Shown here: in pieces, positions 9,594 to 20,825 of the stretch
Numbering within the stretch: the stretch's first letter is position 1
How the letters are laid out: each line of letters opens with the position of its first letter
Origin: Streptomyces lavendofoliae
GTDB taxonomy: Bacteria > Actinomycetota > Actinomycetes > Streptomycetales > Streptomycetaceae
NCBI RefSeq assembly: GCF_014649735.1
Contig: NZ_BMTP01000023.1
Location: 1 to 59,787, forward strand
DNA: 59,787 nt
Direction: 5' to 3'
The notes under the pieces: model-generated
Told to the model about the DNA's origin: nothing
The model's database searches: none
Seen by the model: only the letters and a program-made list of their open reading frames with translations
Made by a program: the position numbers and the translations under genes

Positions 9594-11442
9594 GCGTCGT
9601 CACGGCCGGGGACGCACGGTGCGGGCAGCGGTGCTGGCCGCGTGCGGGGTGCTGCTGGCCGGTTGCGGTTCGATGCCCGATTCGGGGGACGTCTCCCAGG
9701 TGAAGGCGTCCAACCCGGGGGATTCGCAGGTGCGGGTGTATCCGGTGACACCGCGGGAGAACGCGGAGCCGGACGAGATCGTCAACGGGTTCCTGGAGGC
9801 GATGACCGGTGACGACCCCGGCTTCGCCACGGCCCGGACGTACCTGACCAAGAGGGCGGCCCGGGAGTGGAAGCCCGAGGAGGGCACCACCGTGCTGATG
9901 GCCGCGCCGGTCAGCCGGCCGGAGCGGAGCGGCATCCGGGAGGCGGAGGACCGCCGCGTCTACTCCCTGCACGGCGCCAAGGTGGCGACGGTGGACGGCC
10001 GCCACGCCTACCGGCCGGTACGGACGACGACGTACTCCGGGGCGATCCAGCTGGTGCGGGCGCCCGGTCCGGACGGCAAGGGCAAGGAGTGGCGCATCGA
10101 CAACCTGCCGCCGGGGCTGTTGCTCGGGGAGTCGGACTTCCAGCGCAATTACCGGGCGGTCAACAAGTACTACTTCGCGTCAGGGCGGCACTGGGTGGTG
10201 GCCGACCCGGTGTACATCCGGCAGCGGCAGGATCCGGTGACGCGGATGGACCCGGTGGCGCAGACCGTCAAGGCGCTGCTCGAAGGGCCGACGAACTGGC
10301 TGGAGCCGGCGGTGGATTCCAGTTTCCCCACCGGCGTGGCCCTGAAGGACGGCGTCACCTCGCTGACGCCGGACGACCAGAACAAGCTGAAGGTGCCCCT
10401 GAATGAAAAGGCCGACAACATAGGTTTCGGCACCTGTCGGCGGATGGCCGCCCAATTGCTGTTCACGCTGGGCGATTTGGCCTCCACGAGGGTGGAGCAG
10501 GTCGAGTTGCAGCGTGCGGACGGCGGCACGCTGTGCTTGATGGGGGAGAGCCAGAAGGAGAACTACCGGCCCGATCCGTCGGGCGGCATCCGGGCGGCGA
10601 ACTCGTATTTCATCGCCGCGTCCGGCCGGGTGTCGAAGCTGGAATCCGGGGCGGAGAACGTCGGCAAGCCGTCGCCCGTGCCGGGCCCGTTCGGGAACGG
10701 GTCGGTGAGGGCCTCCAAGGTGGCGGTCGACCGGGACGAGCGTCGCGCGGCGGTGGTGTCGGACGACGACCAGCTCCTGCGGGTGGCCTCCGTGGTCTCC
10801 GACGGGGCGGGGGAGCTCCCGCCGCCGGTGGTGCGCAGCAAGGGGGCGAATCCCGCCGACCGGCTGTCCGCCCCCAGCTGGGACGGCCGCGGCGGCCTGT
10901 GGGTCGCCGACCGCGACCCGGCGAACCCCCGGCTGCTGTTCCTGCCCGACGGGGCCGAGGAGCCCGTGCAGGTGGCGGCTCCCTGGCTCGCCGACGGGAT
11001 GCGCATCGAGGCGCTGAGGGTGTCCGAGGACGGCGTGCGCATGGCGCTGCTGCTCAAGGAGGGCGACCGGACGACCCTGCACATCGGGCGGGTCGAGCGG
11101 CGGGGGACCGGCGCCAAGCAGACGGTGCAGGTCGTGGACCCGCAGGCGATCGCCCCCCGGATGGAGTCCGTGACGTCGGTCTCCTGGGCGGGGCAGAGCC
11201 GGCTGGTGGTGCTGGGCAAGCTGGCAGGCGGCGTGCAGCAGGTGCGGTACATCCAGACGGACGGCTCGACCTCGGCCGCCGCGATTCCGGGGCTGAACCA
11301 GGTGAAGGTGGTCGCGGCGTCGAACAACGAGCGCGCGCCGCTGGTCGCGGCCTCCGCCGACGACGGCATCGTGCGGCTCTACGCGGGCGCGAACTGGCAG
11401 CCCATGGTCGAGAAGGGCACGTTCCCCGTCTACCCCGGCTGA
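9583..11442 (+). CDS. lpqB: Lipoprotein LpqB, MtrB partner
   Basis: This 619-aa secreted lipoprotein starts at GTG 9583, inside the mtrB 3' end. It has a lipobox LLAGC with the lipidated Cys at residue 28. A GerMN-type domain lies around residues 215-310 (DPVAQTVKALLEGPTNWL and following) and a C-terminal beta-propeller-like region runs from about 340. In mycobacteria LpqB binds the external domain of MtrB and modulates MtrA phosphorylation. Order and overlap with mtrAB match the family, so the same role is inferred here. Confidence 0.96.
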   Translation: MGAERRHGRGRTVRAAVLAACGVLLAGCGSMPDSGDVSQVKASNPGDSQVRVYPVTPRENAEPDEIVNGFLEAMTGDDPGFATARTYLTKRAAREWKPEEGTTVLMAAPVSRPERSGIREAEDRRVYSLHGAKVATVDGRHAYRPVRTTTYSGAIQLVRAPGPDGKGKEWRIDNLPPGLLLGESDFQRNYRAVNKYYFASGRHWVVADPVYIRQRQDPVTRMDPVAQTVKALLEGPTNWLEPAVDSSFPTGVALKDGVTSLTPDDQNKLKVPLNEKADNIGFGTCRRMAAQLLFTLGDLASTRVEQVELQRADGGTLCLMGESQKENYRPDPSGGIRAANSYFIAASGRVSKLESGAENVGKPSPVPGPFGNGSVRASKVAVDRDERRAAVVSDDDQLLRVASVVSDGAGELPPPVVRSKGANPADRLSAPSWDGRGGLWVADRDPANPRLLFLPDGAEEPVQVAAPWLADGMRIEALRVSEDGVRMALLLKEGDRTTLHIGRVERRGTGAKQTVQVVDPQAIAPRMESVTSVSWAGQSRLVVLGKLAGGVQQVRYIQTDGSTSAAAIPGLNQVKVVAASNNERAPLVAASADDGIVRLYAGANWQPMVEKGTFPVYPG

Positions 11443-11551
11443 CACCGGTCGCAGCGGCCGACGCGACAGGGCCCGGGCGGGGCGGGCGGGGCGGGCGGGG
11501 CGGGTTGTCCACAGGGGTGGAGGGCCGGGCGGCGGCTTGGGACAGTGGGCC

Positions 11552-12280
11552 ATGCGCTGGTGGTGGCGGGAGATGACCGGTTTGGTGCTGCCGGTGGCCT
11601 GCGGGGGCTGCGGGCGGCCGCGTACGACGTTGTGCGACGCGTGCGGACGGGCGCTGGCCGGGGCCGCCGGCCGGCGGGTGCGGCCGGTGCCCGAGCCGGC
11701 GGGGCTGCCGGTGGTGTGTGCCGCGGCGCCGTACGCGGACGCGGTGCGGGCGGTGCTGCTCGGGCACAAGGAGCGCGGGGCGCTGGGGCTCGCCCGGCCC
11801 CTGGGGGTCGCGCTTGCCGGGGCCGTGAGGGCCTCTGTGGCGGCCTCTGCCGGCTCGGGCGGCCTGCCGCTGCTCCTGGTGCCCGTCCCCTCCGCGCGGC
11901 GCGTGGTGCGGGCACGTGGGCACGACGCCACGCGGCGGGTCGCCCGGGCGGCGGCGGGGGAGCTGCGGCGGCGGGGGACGGCGGCGCGGGCGCTGCCCGT
12001 GCTCCGGCAGCGGCGCCCGGTGGCCGACCAGTCCGGGCTGAGCGCGCGGGAACGGCAGGAGAACCTCGCGGGCGCGCTGGAGGTGGTGCCCGGCGGCGCG
12101 CGCCTGCTGGCGGGCGGAAGGCCCGTCCTGGTCGACGATCTCATGACGACGGGCGCTTCGCTGGCCGAGGCGGCGAGGGCGCTGCGCGCCGGTTCCGAGC
12201 CGCGAATCGGGGGACCCGTACGGGTGAGCGCCGCGGTGGTCGCGGCACCTCCGCTCTCCTTCGAAATAAACCGGAACTGA
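11552..12280 (+). CDS. ComF family phosphoribosyltransferase-like protein
   Basis: A 242-aa protein with an N-terminal zinc-ribbon-like cluster (CGGCG, then CDACG, residues about 14-35). The C-terminal type I phosphoribosyltransferase domain has the PRPP loop VLVDDLMTTGASLAEAARAL. Homologues include ComF/GntX, implicated in DNA uptake in competent bacteria, though the molecular activity is unclear. The start ATG 11552 (MRWWWREMTG) was preferred to an in-frame codon 15 nt upstream because it begins at the family's conserved hydrophobic N-terminus. It lies 109 bp after lpqB, across a GGGCGG-rich repeat tract. Confidence 0.9.
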   Translation: MRWWWREMTGLVLPVACGGCGRPRTTLCDACGRALAGAAGRRVRPVPEPAGLPVVCAAAPYADAVRAVLLGHKERGALGLARPLGVALAGAVRASVAASAGSGGLPLLLVPVPSARRVVRARGHDATRRVARAAAGELRRRGTAARALPVLRQRRPVADQSGLSARERQENLAGALEVVPGGARLLAGGRPVLVDDLMTTGASLAEAARALRAGSEPRIGGPVRVSAAVVAAPPLSFEINRN

Positions 12281-12610
12281 CGGGGAACGCGCAACGTTGA
12301 ACGTACTGAGGAAGCGAAAACACCTGATCGGAGGTTCGTGCGGACAGCGGGTGCCGACATCCGCTCCAGCGAGCTATGTTCGGGTGTGAGGAATGGCGAA
12401 AGCCGCGCTTCACCGAATGCACTGCTGTGTGTTTCCGGCTGGATTCCGGGCACGGTAGGACATCAGGTGGTGGGGTGGGGATCTTGCCGACGGGGGAGGA
12501 GGAGGTCGAGTCGCCAAGTCCGAGGCTCCGGTGGTCACCGGGGTCTGGTGCAAAAGGGAGATGCTCGCCGGCCGGTGGGCCGGTGAAGCGATCCGGGAAC
12601 GGAGTTCTGC
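12281..12610. other. 330-bp non-coding leader upstream of hpf
   Basis: No convincing gene is present. Lower-GC patches around 12296-12330 and 12365-12440 suggest promoter sequence for hpf. A GGAAC (12273-12277), N18, GTTG (12296) arrangement resembles a sigma-R-type promoter but overlaps the comF stop. The last 100 bp (12540-12600) are GC-rich and may form an untranslated leader. Long 5' regions in front of hpf fit its stress and stationary-phase control in Streptomyces. Confidence 0.5.
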
Positions 12611-13297
12611 GTGGACATCGTCGTCAAAGGCCGCAAAACCGAGGTGCCCGAGCGGTTCCGAAAGCACGTGGCCGAGAAGCTGAAGCTGGAGAAGATCCAG
12701 AAGCTCGACGCCAAGGTGATCAGCCTCGACGTCGAGGTGTCCAAGGAACACAACCCGCGGCAGGCGGACCGGTCCGACCGTGTGGAAATCACCCTCCACT
12801 CCCGGGGACCGGTGATCCGGGCGGAGGCAGCGGCAGGCGACCCCTACGCAGCCCTTGACCTCGCGACGGGCAAGCTCGAGGCCCGGCTGCGCAAGCAGCA
12901 CGACAAGCGTCACACCCGCCGTGGCAGCGGCCGACTCTCGGCAGCCGAGGTCGCCGACGCCGTGCCCGGCGTGGCCCACCTGAACGGCAACGGCTCCGTG
13001 GCGGTGGAGGAGCGTGAGACCGTCCCCACGACGCGGATGGGCCCGCTCGAAGTACGCGGCGAAGGCCCCCTGGTGGTGCGCGAGAAGACCCACACGGCCG
13101 CGCCCATGTCCCTCGACCAGGCTCTCTACGAGATGGAGCTGGTGGGGCACGACTTCTACCTGTTCGTCGACTCCGAGACGAAGCAGCCGAGCGTCGTCTA
13201 CCGGCGGCACGCCTACGACTACGGCGTCATCCACCTGGAGAGCGACCCGCTCGCCGGGTCCGAGGCAGGCGGCGCGGGGGGCGCGCTCGGTGGTTGA
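12611..13297 (+). CDS. hpf: Ribosome hibernation promoting factor, long form
   Basis: A 228-aa long-type HPF starting at GTG 12611. The N-terminal S30AE domain (about residues 1-100, MDIVVKGRKTEVPERFRKHV) binds the 30S decoding region. A variable linker (100-165) leads to a C-terminal dimerisation domain (about 168-222, MSLDQALYEMELVGHDFYLF). Long HPFs join two 70S ribosomes as inactive 100S particles in stationary phase or stress. It is followed by a perfect 14-bp-stem hairpin and appears to be a single-gene unit. Confidence 0.96.
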   Translation: MDIVVKGRKTEVPERFRKHVAEKLKLEKIQKLDAKVISLDVEVSKEHNPRQADRSDRVEITLHSRGPVIRAEAAAGDPYAALDLATGKLEARLRKQHDKRHTRRGSGRLSAAEVADAVPGVAHLNGNGSVAVEERETVPTTRMGPLEVRGEGPLVVREKTHTAAPMSLDQALYEMELVGHDFYLFVDSETKQPSVVYRRHAYDYGVIHLESDPLAGSEAGGAGGALGG

Positions 13298-13316
13298 CGA
13301 CCGCTGAAGCACCCCG

Positions 13317-13360
13317 GGTGGTGCCCCTGGAGCGCTGTGTGCGCCCCCAGGGGCACCACC
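13317..13360 (+). terminator. Hairpin terminator after hpf
   Basis: A perfect 14-bp stem (GGTGGTGCCCCTGG at 13317-13330, CCAGGGGCACCACC at 13347-13360) encloses a loop with a further GCGC/GCGC pairing. There is no U-tract, as is common in Streptomyces. It lies 19 bp after the hpf stop. Confidence 0.8.
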
Positions 13361-13489
13361 GTGCGACCAGAGGATCACCTCTTCACCGTCCGGGCATGAA
13401 ATCATGACGGGGCACGCCAACCGCTGCTCCGAAGGCCGGGGTTGGCGTACCGCTGAGGAACGTCAGGCAGGCCTGCAGGGGGAGGAACG

Positions 13490-14263
13490 ATGGCGGACAG
13501 CTTCGGCCCGGTGCACCACCCGGGCGGCTCCGGCGCCCCGGTGGGCGGAGCGGGGTTCGGAAGCGGTGCCGGCAGCGACACCGAGGGCGGCGCGTCCCGC
13601 AAGGAGCCCATCAGGGTCCTGGTGGTGGACGACCACGCGCTCTTCCGCAGGGGTCTGGAGATCGTCCTCGCCCAGGAGGAGGACATCCAGGTGGTCGGCG
13701 AGGCGGGCGACGGCGCGGAAGCCGTCGACAAGGCCGCCGACCTGCTGCCCGACATCGTGCTGATGGATGTCCGGATGCCCAAACGCGGCGGTATCGAGGC
13801 GTGCACCTCCATCAAGGAGGTGGCCCCCAGCGCGAAGATCATCATGCTGACGATCAGCGACGAGGAGGCGGACCTCTACGACGCGATCAAGGCGGGCGCG
13901 ACCGGCTACCTCCTCAAGGAGATCTCCACCGACGAGGTGGCCACCGCCATCCGGGCCGTCGCCGACGGGCAGTCCCAGATCAGCCCGTCCATGGCGTCGA
14001 AGCTGCTCACCGAGTTCAAGTCGATGATCCAGCGCACCGACGAGCGCCGGCTCGTCCCGGCGCCCCGGCTGACCGACCGGGAGCTGGAGGTCCTGAAGCT
14101 GGTCGCCACCGGGATGAACAACCGGGACATCGCCAAGGAGCTCTTCATCTCCGAGAACACGGTGAAGAACCACGTCCGCAACATCCTGGAGAAGCTCCAG
14201 CTGCACTCCAGGATGGAAGCGGTCGTCTACGCGATGCGGGAGAAGATCCTCGAGATCAGGTGA
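13490..14263 (+). CDS. Orphan NarL/LuxR-type response regulator
   Basis: A 257-aa regulator with a Gly/Ser-rich N-terminal extension (about 38 residues), then a receiver domain (VVDDH at 45-49, phospho-Asp93 in IVLMDVRMPK) and a C-terminal LuxR helix-turn-helix (LTDRELEVLKLVATGMNNRD and following). No histidine kinase gene is adjacent, so it is an orphan. From its position next to hpf and secA it is likely the orthologue of S. coelicolor SCO3008, which I recall being called OrrA and linked to the kinase OhkA; that identity is memory only. A GGAGGA ribosome-binding site precedes ATG 13490. Confidence 0.93.
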   Translation: MADSFGPVHHPGGSGAPVGGAGFGSGAGSDTEGGASRKEPIRVLVVDDHALFRRGLEIVLAQEEDIQVVGEAGDGAEAVDKAADLLPDIVLMDVRMPKRGGIEACTSIKEVAPSAKIIMLTISDEEADLYDAIKAGATGYLLKEISTDEVATAIRAVADGQSQISPSMASKLLTEFKSMIQRTDERRLVPAPRLTDRELEVLKLVATGMNNRDIAKELFISENTVKNHVRNILEKLQLHSRMEAVVYAMREKILEIR

Positions 14264-14295
14264 GGCCCGCCGGCGCGGCTCAGCCGAGACGGGCC
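14264..14295. terminator. Convergent hairpin between the response regulator and the YcaQ-like gene
   Basis: GGCCCG (14264-14269) pairs with CGGGCC (14290-14295), with an inner CGGC/GCCG stem. The 16-bp gap between two converging stop codons holds it, and it extends into the 3' end of the minus-strand gene. Probably bidirectional. Confidence 0.5.
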
Positions 14296-15554
14296 AGGGC
14301 GGACGACAGCACGGGCCCGAGCTCGGGACGGTCGACGCGCTCGATCCGTACGGCATCGCAGCCCACCCACTCGGCTGCCTCGCGCAGCGCCTGCGCCATG
14401 GGGGCGACGGCCTTCGGCGACACCAGCGAGACCTGCTTGGCCACCAGGGTGCTGCCCTCGCGGGCCGGATCCACCCGGCCCATCAGCTTCCCGCCGGCGA
14501 GCAGCGGCATGGCGAAGTAGCCGTGTATCCGCTTCTGCTTGGGGACGTATGCCTCCAGGCGGTGCGTGAAGCCGAAGATCCGCTCCGTCCGGGCGCGCTC
14601 CCAGATCAACGAGTCGAACGGCGACAGCAGGGTCGTGCGGTGGCGGCCGCGCGCCGCACTCGCCAGGGCCTCCGGATCCGCCCAGGCCGGCTTGTCCCAG
14701 CCCTGCACCCGCACCGGCACCAGCCCCGAGTCGGCGACCACGGCGTCGAACTGCTCGCCCTTCAGCCGGTGGTAGTCGGCGATGTCCGCGCGCGTGCCCA
14801 CCCCCAGCGCCTGCCCCGCCAGCCGGACCAGCCTCCGCAGGCACTCCGTGTCGTCCAGCTCGTCGTGCAGCAGGTCGGCCGGAATGGCGCGCTCGGCCAG
14901 GTCGTACACCCGCTTCCAGCCGCGCCGGTCGGTGCACACCACCTCGCCGTACATCAGCGCCCGCTCGACGGCGACCTTCGACTCGGACCAGTCCCACCAC
15001 TCCCCGCCGTTCTTGGCGCCGCCGAGCTCCGTCGCCGTCAGCGGACCCTCGGCGCGCAGCTGTTTGATCACCGCGTCATAGGCGCCGTCCGGGAGGTCTT
15101 GGTACCACTGCGGACGCGAACGGTAGGCGCGGCGGCGGAAGGCGAAGTGCGGCCACTCCTCGACGGGCAGGACGCACGCCGCGTGCGACCAGTACTCGAA
15201 GGCGTGGGGTCGTGCGCGAGACGCCTCGCCCGCGGAAGAGGACCCGCCCCCGGACAGGGACCCGCCCGCGGAGGAGGACGCGCCCGCGGCGGCGGTCGTC
15301 CAGTACGCGGCCTCCACGGCCGTGCGGCCGACGGCGCCCAGCCGGGCGTACGGGATCAGCTCGTGGGAGCGGGCGAGCACCGAGATCGTGTCCAGCTGGA
15401 CGGCGCCGAGCCGGCGCAGCACGCCGCGCACCCCCGCGCGGCGGTCGGGCGCGCCGAGGAAGCCCTGGGCGCGCAGGGCGATACGACGGGCCTCGTCGGC
15501 GGAGAGTTCGGCGATGGGGGGCGGCAGGGGCGTCGTGATCCGCGCGGTCGTCAT
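14280..15554 (-). CDS. YcaQ/AlkX-like DNA glycosylase (winged-helix HTH_42 family)
   Basis: A 424-aa protein whose blocks align by eye with E. coli YcaQ: RLGAVQLDTISVLARSHEL (residues about 49-67), EYWSHAACVLPVEEW, GGEWWDWSESK, and LLSPFDSLIWERARTERIF with RLEAYVPKQKRIHGYFAMPL. The QLD triad at residues 53-55 corresponds to the Q-x-D catalytic motif of the YcaQ-like branch, which unhooks DNA interstrand crosslinks and bulky alkyl adducts. Related Streptomyces AlkZ enzymes give self-resistance to azinomycin-type genotoxins. A Ser/Gly/Ala-rich insert of about 30 residues (15220-15310) precedes EYWSH. The start at 15554 (MTTARI) is preferred to an upstream ATG at 15578. Commonly annotated only as a winged-helix protein. 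Confidence 0.85.
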   Translation of the reverse strand: MTTARITTPLPPPIAELSADEARRIALRAQGFLGAPDRRAGVRGVLRRLGAVQLDTISVLARSHELIPYARLGAVGRTAVEAAYWTTAAAGASSSAGGSLSGGGSSSAGEASRARPHAFEYWSHAACVLPVEEWPHFAFRRRAYRSRPQWYQDLPDGAYDAVIKQLRAEGPLTATELGGAKNGGEWWDWSESKVAVERALMYGEVVCTDRRGWKRVYDLAERAIPADLLHDELDDTECLRRLVRLAGQALGVGTRADIADYHRLKGEQFDAVVADSGLVPVRVQGWDKPAWADPEALASAARGRHRTTLLSPFDSLIWERARTERIFGFTHRLEAYVPKQKRIHGYFAMPLLAGGKLMGRVDPAREGSTLVAKQVSLVSPKAVAPMAQALREAAEWVGCDAVRIERVDRPELGPVLSSALARLG

Positions 15555-15584
15555 GCTCGGCACGATAGACCGCGGCACTGACAG

Positions 15585-16166
15585 TCAGGCCGGGTCCGGC
15601 CGGGCCGGCAGGTAGGGCAGCCGGGACGCCAGTCCCAGGTCGGACGGGAGCAGGGAGCCGACCCAGCAGTCGCGGACGGTCCCCCGGTGCTCCATGCCCG
15701 CGCGCAGGACGCCCTCCACGGTGAACCCGGCCTTCTCGGCGACCGCGCGGGAGGCCGGGTTGCCGACCTGGGCGCGCCACTCCAGCCGGGCGCAGCCGAG
15801 GTCGGTGAAGGCCCAGCGGGCCAGGGCCACCACCGCCTCGGCGGCGTACCCGTGGCCCCGGTGGTCCGCGACCGTGTAGTAGCCGACCTCCCAGCAGCCG
15901 GAGCGCGGGTGGTGGATGCCGATGGAGGCCAGCAGGGGGCCGCCCTCCCTGGGGCGTACGGAGAAGGCGTACTCCGTGTCGTCGCGCCAGCCCCCGGGGA
16001 CCTGGCGGCCGACGAAATCCTCCGCGTGCTGCCGCTGGTACGGGGTCGGGACCGGTATCCAGCGCTGGATCGCGGGGTCCTGGCAGGCGGCGAGCACCTC
16101 GTCGGTGTCGGCGGGCGTGAAGGGGGTCAGACGCAGGCGCTCTGTGGTGAGGGTGACGGGCTCCAT
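15585..16166 (-). CDS. GNAT family N-acetyltransferase (RimJ/RimL-like)
   Basis: A 193-aa acetyltransferase beginning MEPVTLTTERLRLTPFTPAD, the usual start of the RimJ/RimL-type GNAT fold. The acetyl-CoA binding region is VADHRGHGYAAEAVVALARWAF, followed by RLEWRAQVGNPASRAVAEKAGF. Such enzymes acetylate protein N-termini, antibiotics or small molecules; the substrate cannot be told. It lies 30 bp upstream of the YcaQ-like gene on the same strand, so the two may be cotranscribed. ATG 16166 is preceded by GGAGAATCC; frame-open sequence further upstream lacks the family start. Confidence 0.9.
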   Translation of the reverse strand: MEPVTLTTERLRLTPFTPADTDEVLAACQDPAIQRWIPVPTPYQRQHAEDFVGRQVPGGWRDDTEYAFSVRPREGGPLLASIGIHHPRSGCWEVGYYTVADHRGHGYAAEAVVALARWAFTDLGCARLEWRAQVGNPASRAVAEKAGFTVEGVLRAGMEHRGTVRDCWVGSLLPSDLGLASRLPYLPARPDPA

Positions 16167-16419
16167 GTCCGGATTCTCCTGCGGTGGGCAGGGGCGGGGC
16201 GAACACTTTTCGGGTTCAGCGGCACCTTCGGTACGTCCCGCGCGTTCTTCTTGCGGGCGGCATGTCGGCACGGCAGTCGGCCCAGGTGAGCGCGGACCTC
16301 CCGGCGCGGTGGCGTCCTCGCTTACGATGGCCGTTGCGGTGGGGCCCACCTGCCGTGCCCGTGCCAGTGTCCATGACAAGACCTAGTGCCAGGCCCGACC
16401 GGCAAGGAGACCAACCTCA

Positions 16420-19242
<2,823 letters not shown>

Positions 19243-19276
19243 CCCCTCGCCGTAGGGCGGGGCGGTACCGGTGCCG

Positions 19277-19310
19277 GGCCGGGTGCGTGACGCGAGTCGC
19301 GCGCCCGGCC
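19277..19310. terminator. Convergent hairpin terminator after secA
   Basis: GGCCGGGTGCG (19277-19287) pairs with CGCGCCCGGCC (19300-19310), with one G-T wobble. It lies between the converging secA and Rv3235-like genes and could act in both directions. Confidence 0.7.
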
Positions 19311-19325
19311 TTCGGCGTCCTCAGG

Positions 19326-19934
19326 TCAGGAGCGCTCCCCACCGAGCTCCACGGCGGCGCAGCGCCATTTGCGGTCGGTGCCCTGTTCCAGGCGGAACGC
19401 CATCGCGCGGACCTGCTCGCCCGCCGCGATGCTCGCGAACGCCTCCACCACGCCCGGGCGCAGCGGGAAGCCGCCGCAGCGGCGGATCACGGGACGTGCG
19501 CCCCGGGCGCGCAGGGGCGTGGTGGGCGCGAGCCGGATCAGCTGGTCGTACGCCTCGCCGACGGTCTGGCCGAGCATCCAGTGGACGGGACGCTCACCGC
19601 TGAGGACGGCGAGCAGCCGTTCGGCGAAGAGGACGTGCGGCGGGAGCGGCCCCCGGGCCGGCGGGCCGGCGGCGGTGCGGCCCGGGGCGGCGCCGGTCGG
19701 GGTCGTGCGGGTGGTGGCGGTGGCACGGGCCCGGGTGGTGCCGGCCGGGAAGGCGCGGTCCGGCGGGGCCTCGGCCGGGGCGGCGCCGGCCGGGGGCGTG
19801 CGGGTCGTGGCGGTGGTGCGGGCCGCGGTGGGGCTCGCGGCCGGGCGGGGTGAACCGGGCCGGACCGAGCCCGGGCCGCGGCGGCTCCGGCGGCGGGCCG
19901 GGCCGGACGTCGTCCTCGTTGCGGTGGTGCTCAT
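19326..19934 (-). CDS. Rv3235 family protein
   Basis: A protein of about 202 aa. The N-terminal half is low-complexity Arg/Thr/Ala/Pro. The C-terminal domain (about residues 95-200, PHVLFAERLLAVLSGERPVHWMLGQTV ... FPLRPGVVEAFASI ... VRAMAFRLEQGTDRKWRCAAVELG) matches the conserved actinobacterial family named after M. tuberculosis Rv3235, which sits near secA in mycobacteria too. Function is unknown. The start is uncertain because the N-terminal half is repetitive; MSTTATRTTSG at 19934 is the first good candidate. Confidence 0.85.
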   Translation of the reverse strand: MSTTATRTTSGPARRRSRRGPGSVRPGSPRPAASPTAARTTATTRTPPAGAAPAEAPPDRAFPAGTTRARATATTRTTPTGAAPGRTAAGPPARGPLPPHVLFAERLLAVLSGERPVHWMLGQTVGEAYDQLIRLAPTTPLRARGARPVIRRCGGFPLRPGVVEAFASIAAGEQVRAMAFRLEQGTDRKWRCAAVELGGERS

Positions 19935-19967
19935 GATGATCGCCCCCGTGCCTGGGACCCGGTTGTC

Positions 19968-19979
19968 TACCGGGCGGTA
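19968..19979. promoter_or_regulatory. Palindrome TACCG-GG-CGGTA
   Basis: A short perfect palindrome lies 34-45 bp upstream of the Rv3235-like start. Sites of this form are typical operators of several TetR- or GntR-type lipid and metabolite regulators in Streptomyces. No regulator is encoded next to it, so the link is only suggestive. Confidence 0.3.
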
Positions 19980-20213
19980 ACTTGCGTTGGTGATCTTCTA
20001 CGGGGGTCGGGAGAGGGCCCGCAATCAGCGCCCGGGCGGCGGCCGGATTCGTCGGTCGATCACCTATCAGAGTGACGACGGGGGCCTGAGCACCGCGGTC
20101 GGAGGGATGACGCGCTGCACCGGGTGGACGGGACGGCCCGCCGCCCACCGGCCCTGAAGGGGGACTCCGCACGTATCCTGAGGGCGTCTCCCGACTACGG
20201 AAAGCGGCCTGCC

Positions 20214-20720
20214 ATGCGCGTCTACGTCCCCCTGACCCTCCCCGGTCTCGCACAGGCGCACAAGGCGGGCGAGCTGGGCCCCGGCCCGCTGACCGCGTAC
20301 GCCGTGACGCCCGGACTGCGCGAGTGGTACGTGTCGGACGACATCGAGGAGCTGGAGTACGCGGCGCTCAGCCGGGCGGCGGCGGCGTCGCTGCGGATGC
20401 TGGCCGCCGATCCGTCCGTGGCGCGGCGCCGGGTGGTCGTGGCCGTCGACGTGCCCGACGGGGCCGCGGTCGCCGATCCCGACGGGCCGCTGGACCCCTC
20501 GTCGGTGGGCGAGGTGCGGATCGCGCGGGCGGTGGCGCTCACGAAGGCGGCGGCGGTGCACGCGGACGCGGACGACGCCGAGGCCGACGTGTCCGCCGCG
20601 GCCGAGGCGCTGGGCGCGGCGGACCACGGGGACGACGACGCGCAGTTCGTGGTGGACGGGGCGGAGGACCACGAACTGCTGTGGTTCGGCGTGCAGGAGA
20701 TCCCCGCGCTGATCGGCTGA
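20214..20720 (+). CDS. DUF6912 family protein
   Basis: A 168-aa conserved actinobacterial protein starting MRVYVPLTLPGLAQAHKAGEL. It is Ala/Asp-rich, with a central segment resembling a compact alpha/beta fold (ARRRVVVAVDVPDGA) and an acidic C-terminus (GDDDAQFVVDGAEDHELLWFGVQEIPAL). No catalytic motif is evident and its role is unknown. The start was set at ATG 20214, where the characteristic MRVYVPLT begins. It is followed by the HAD gene after 105 bp on the same strand. Confidence 0.87.
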   Translation: MRVYVPLTLPGLAQAHKAGELGPGPLTAYAVTPGLREWYVSDDIEELEYAALSRAAAASLRMLAADPSVARRRVVVAVDVPDGAAVADPDGPLDPSSVGEVRIARAVALTKAAAVHADADDAEADVSAAAEALGAADHGDDDAQFVVDGAEDHELLWFGVQEIPALIG

Positions 20721-20825
20721 TGCGCCGGTCGGCCGGGGCGCCGGTCGGCCGAGGCGCCGGTCGGCTGATCCGGCCGGCTGTGGACGGCGGGGTCCGTTGT
20801 CGGAGGCTGCCGGTACCTTCTTGAC

